Positions 24,302 to 25,552 of a stretch of DNA of 25,552 bases are shown here, in pieces (position 1 is the first letter of the stretch; every line of letters starts with the position of its first letter). The position numbers were made by a program, and so were the translations under genes. Under the pieces are notes generated by a model, which saw only the letters and a list, made by a program, of their open reading frames with translations, was not told the DNA's origin and searched no databases. Source of the stretch: Anaerolineae bacterium (GTDB lineage: Bacteria > Chloroflexota > Anaerolineae > Anaerolineales > Villigracilaceae); assembly GCA_003484265.1 (NCBI GenBank), contig DNDO01000212.1, positions 1 through 25,552 on the forward strand, read 5' to 3'.

Positions 24302-25552
24302 ATGGCAAATCAGATATCAAAAAAGATACTTGTTGCGGGTTATTATGGATTCGGTAATACAGGTGACGAAACCATCCTAACCGCTATGCTTGCAGAGTTC
24401 CGAAAACAGAGGAAAGATTTAGATTTTACAGTCGTTTCAGGTAACCCCACAGAAACGATCCTTTTACACAAGGTGAAATCCATATCTTGGACGGACACAC
24501 AAAGCATTTACGATGCTATCCAAAGAAGTGATTTGGTCTTAGTAGGCGGGGGGGGAATATTTCACGACCAATTTGGATTCAAAGAAGATTTCCTCCTGAC
24601 CCAGAATCACGCGGGCATAGCTTATTTCAGTGGCTTTCCTCTCCTGGCCGCAATGCACAGGAAGTCCACGATGCTTTATGCAGTAGGCGTGGGTCCTCTC
24701 GAAACCGAACCGGGTAAAAAATTAACTAAAATCTCGTTTGGAATTGCAAACATTGTTACTGTTCGTGATTTTGAATCGTTTGAAATAATAAAAAAATATG
24801 ACCTTCCAGATCTTAACATCCGAGTGACAGCAGATCCCGCTTTTTGCCTCAACCCTGATAAAGATAAGGCGCAACAGGTTTTGCTGGCCAACAATCTGCC
24901 AAAAACGAAGAATACCCCTATAATCGCTGTTTGTCCACGTTATTGGGATATCAACGTTTCGCCGGATGAGTGGCAGACTCTACTAGCTAATGCCCTTGAC
25001 GAATTTATAAACGAGGTGAATGGAGAAATTCTTTTTATACCCTTCCAAAATCTTGAGGCCACGCCTGATGTAAATGATTTAGCAGTAGCAATTAATATCA
25101 GGGAAAAAATGAAAAACAAAGATCAAAGTACTATTTTGATCAAAGAATATCCACCAGAAATCAGTGCTGGAATTATCGCATCCTGTGACTTTGTGATCGG
25201 AATGCGCTATCACTCACTGATCTTTTCTATTATAAGCGCCACACCTCTAGTGGGATTGGTGTATGATCCAAAAGTATTACACCTTCTTAAACAGACTGGC
25301 ATGGAAGAATATTCTATTAACCTAGAAAGCCTTTCATTAGAAAAGCTTCAACAAACCCTTCGAAATGCTTGGGCAGGAAAAGATAAAAATATTTCAAAAT
25401 TGAGCAATGCCTCGGTATCATTGAGAGAGTCAGCAAAAGAGAGTACGACCTTGGCCCTTCAGTTATTGGATGAGCAGATACCAGGGAACCGAAGAAATGT
25501 GAGTGTTGACTTTCTTTGGGAACTGGCAGCGCGACAAACGTATGCGCTAGCC
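24302..25552 (+). CDS. Polysaccharide pyruvyl transferase family protein (CsaB-like), 3' end outside window
   Basis: An open frame of 417 codons runs off the right edge with no stop. The N-terminus has the family pattern AGYYGFGNTGDETIL (near residues 12-26) and a VGGGGIFHD glycine loop (near 80-88). The C-terminal half has DFVIGMRYHSLIFS with R302 and H304, the conserved signature of pyruvyl transferases. The family transfers pyruvate from phosphoenolpyruvate to a glycan sugar as a ketal; CsaB does so on secondary wall polymers, making the ligand for SLH domains. It directly follows an SLH protein gene, which supports a CsaB-type role. The length seen is already near family size, so only a short part may be missing. 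Exact substrate is unknown; EPS pyruvylation is the alternative. The ATG at 24302 is the only sensible start. Confidence 0.88.
   Translation, partial: MANQISKKILVAGYYGFGNTGDETILTAMLAEFRKQRKDLDFTVVSGNPTETILLHKVKSISWTDTQSIYDAIQRSDLVLVGGGGIFHDQFGFKEDFLLTQNHAGIAYFSGFPLLAAMHRKSTMLYAVGVGPLETEPGKKLTKISFGIANIVTVRDFESFEIIKKYDLPDLNIRVTADPAFCLNPDKDKAQQVLLANNLPKTKNTPIIAVCPRYWDINVSPDEWQTLLANALDEFINEVNGEILFIPFQNLEATPDVNDLAVAINIREKMKNKDQSTILIKEYPPEISAGIIASCDFVIGMRYHSLIFSIISATPLVGLVYDPKVLHLLKQTGMEEYSINLESLSLEKLQQTLRNAWAGKDKNISKLSNASVSLRESAKESTTLALQLLDEQIPGNRRNVSVDFLWELAARQTYALA

Noticed and set aside
1..25552. CRISPR arrays, insertion sequences, tRNA or rRNA genes
   Set aside because: No regularly spaced direct repeats, transposase domains, tRNA-like cloverleaf or rRNA segments were noticed when reading both strands; a profile scan for tRNAs was not possible here.

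Overview
This window most likely comes from a Chloroflexota bacterium of the Anaerolineae type. That is an inference, not proof. It rests on the cysteine-bearing S-layer-homology (SLH) repeats, the very long multi-PAS/GAF kinases, the mixed base composition and the several genes without a clear Shine-Dalgarno site. There are no rRNA or tRNA genes, transposases or CRISPR arrays. All long genes lie on the plus strand except one comM/yifB-type gene.

Region A (about 1-18062) is a dense signalling island. It starts with gene-poor DNA (1-424) holding promoter-like sites and a 28-codon ORF. Then come two membrane-anchored hybrid histidine kinases (425-4318; 4463-6088) and a giant soluble hybrid kinase of 2453 aa (6382-13743) with about eight PAS and five GAF domains. 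The giant gene is joined by ATGA stop/start overlaps to a receiver-histidine kinase (13740-14804) and then to a NarL/LuxR-type response regulator (14801-15454). After a short gap comes a receiver-HD-GYP protein (15561-16541), a predicted c-di-GMP phosphodiesterase. After a 549-base gene-free stretch rich in inverted repeats comes a receiver-GGDEF protein (17091-18062), a predicted diguanylate cyclase. The island therefore pairs phosphorelay output to transcription with opposing c-di-GMP enzymes. The three hybrid kinases have clearly paralogous HisKA-ATPase-receiver cores, which points to local duplication with divergent sensor regions.

Region B (18080-19612, minus) is a complete comM/yifB-family ATPase gene. 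It converges on the GGDEF gene and diverges from region C. The 62-base divergent intergenic region contains a perfect TGTCAATTGACA palindrome and promoter-like elements so close to both start codons that both transcripts may be leaderless.

Region C (19675-25552) is a more AT-rich cell-surface cluster. It contains an ABC-2 polysaccharide exporter (permease plus a short ATPase), dTDP-rhamnose genes rfbC and rfbD, a secreted PPC + three-SLH-repeat protein with its own terminator, and a polysaccharide pyruvyl transferase (CsaB-like) that runs off the window. In Gram-positive bacteria CsaB-type pyruvylation makes the wall glycan that SLH domains bind, so glycan export, rhamnose supply, SLH protein and pyruvyl transferase form a plausible cell-envelope anchoring module.

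The most interesting points are the three-gene coupled phosphorelay with a giant sensor, the duplicated PAS subtype inside it, the SLH/CsaB pairing, the divergent leaderless-looking promoter region, and small ORFs placed just before two large genes.
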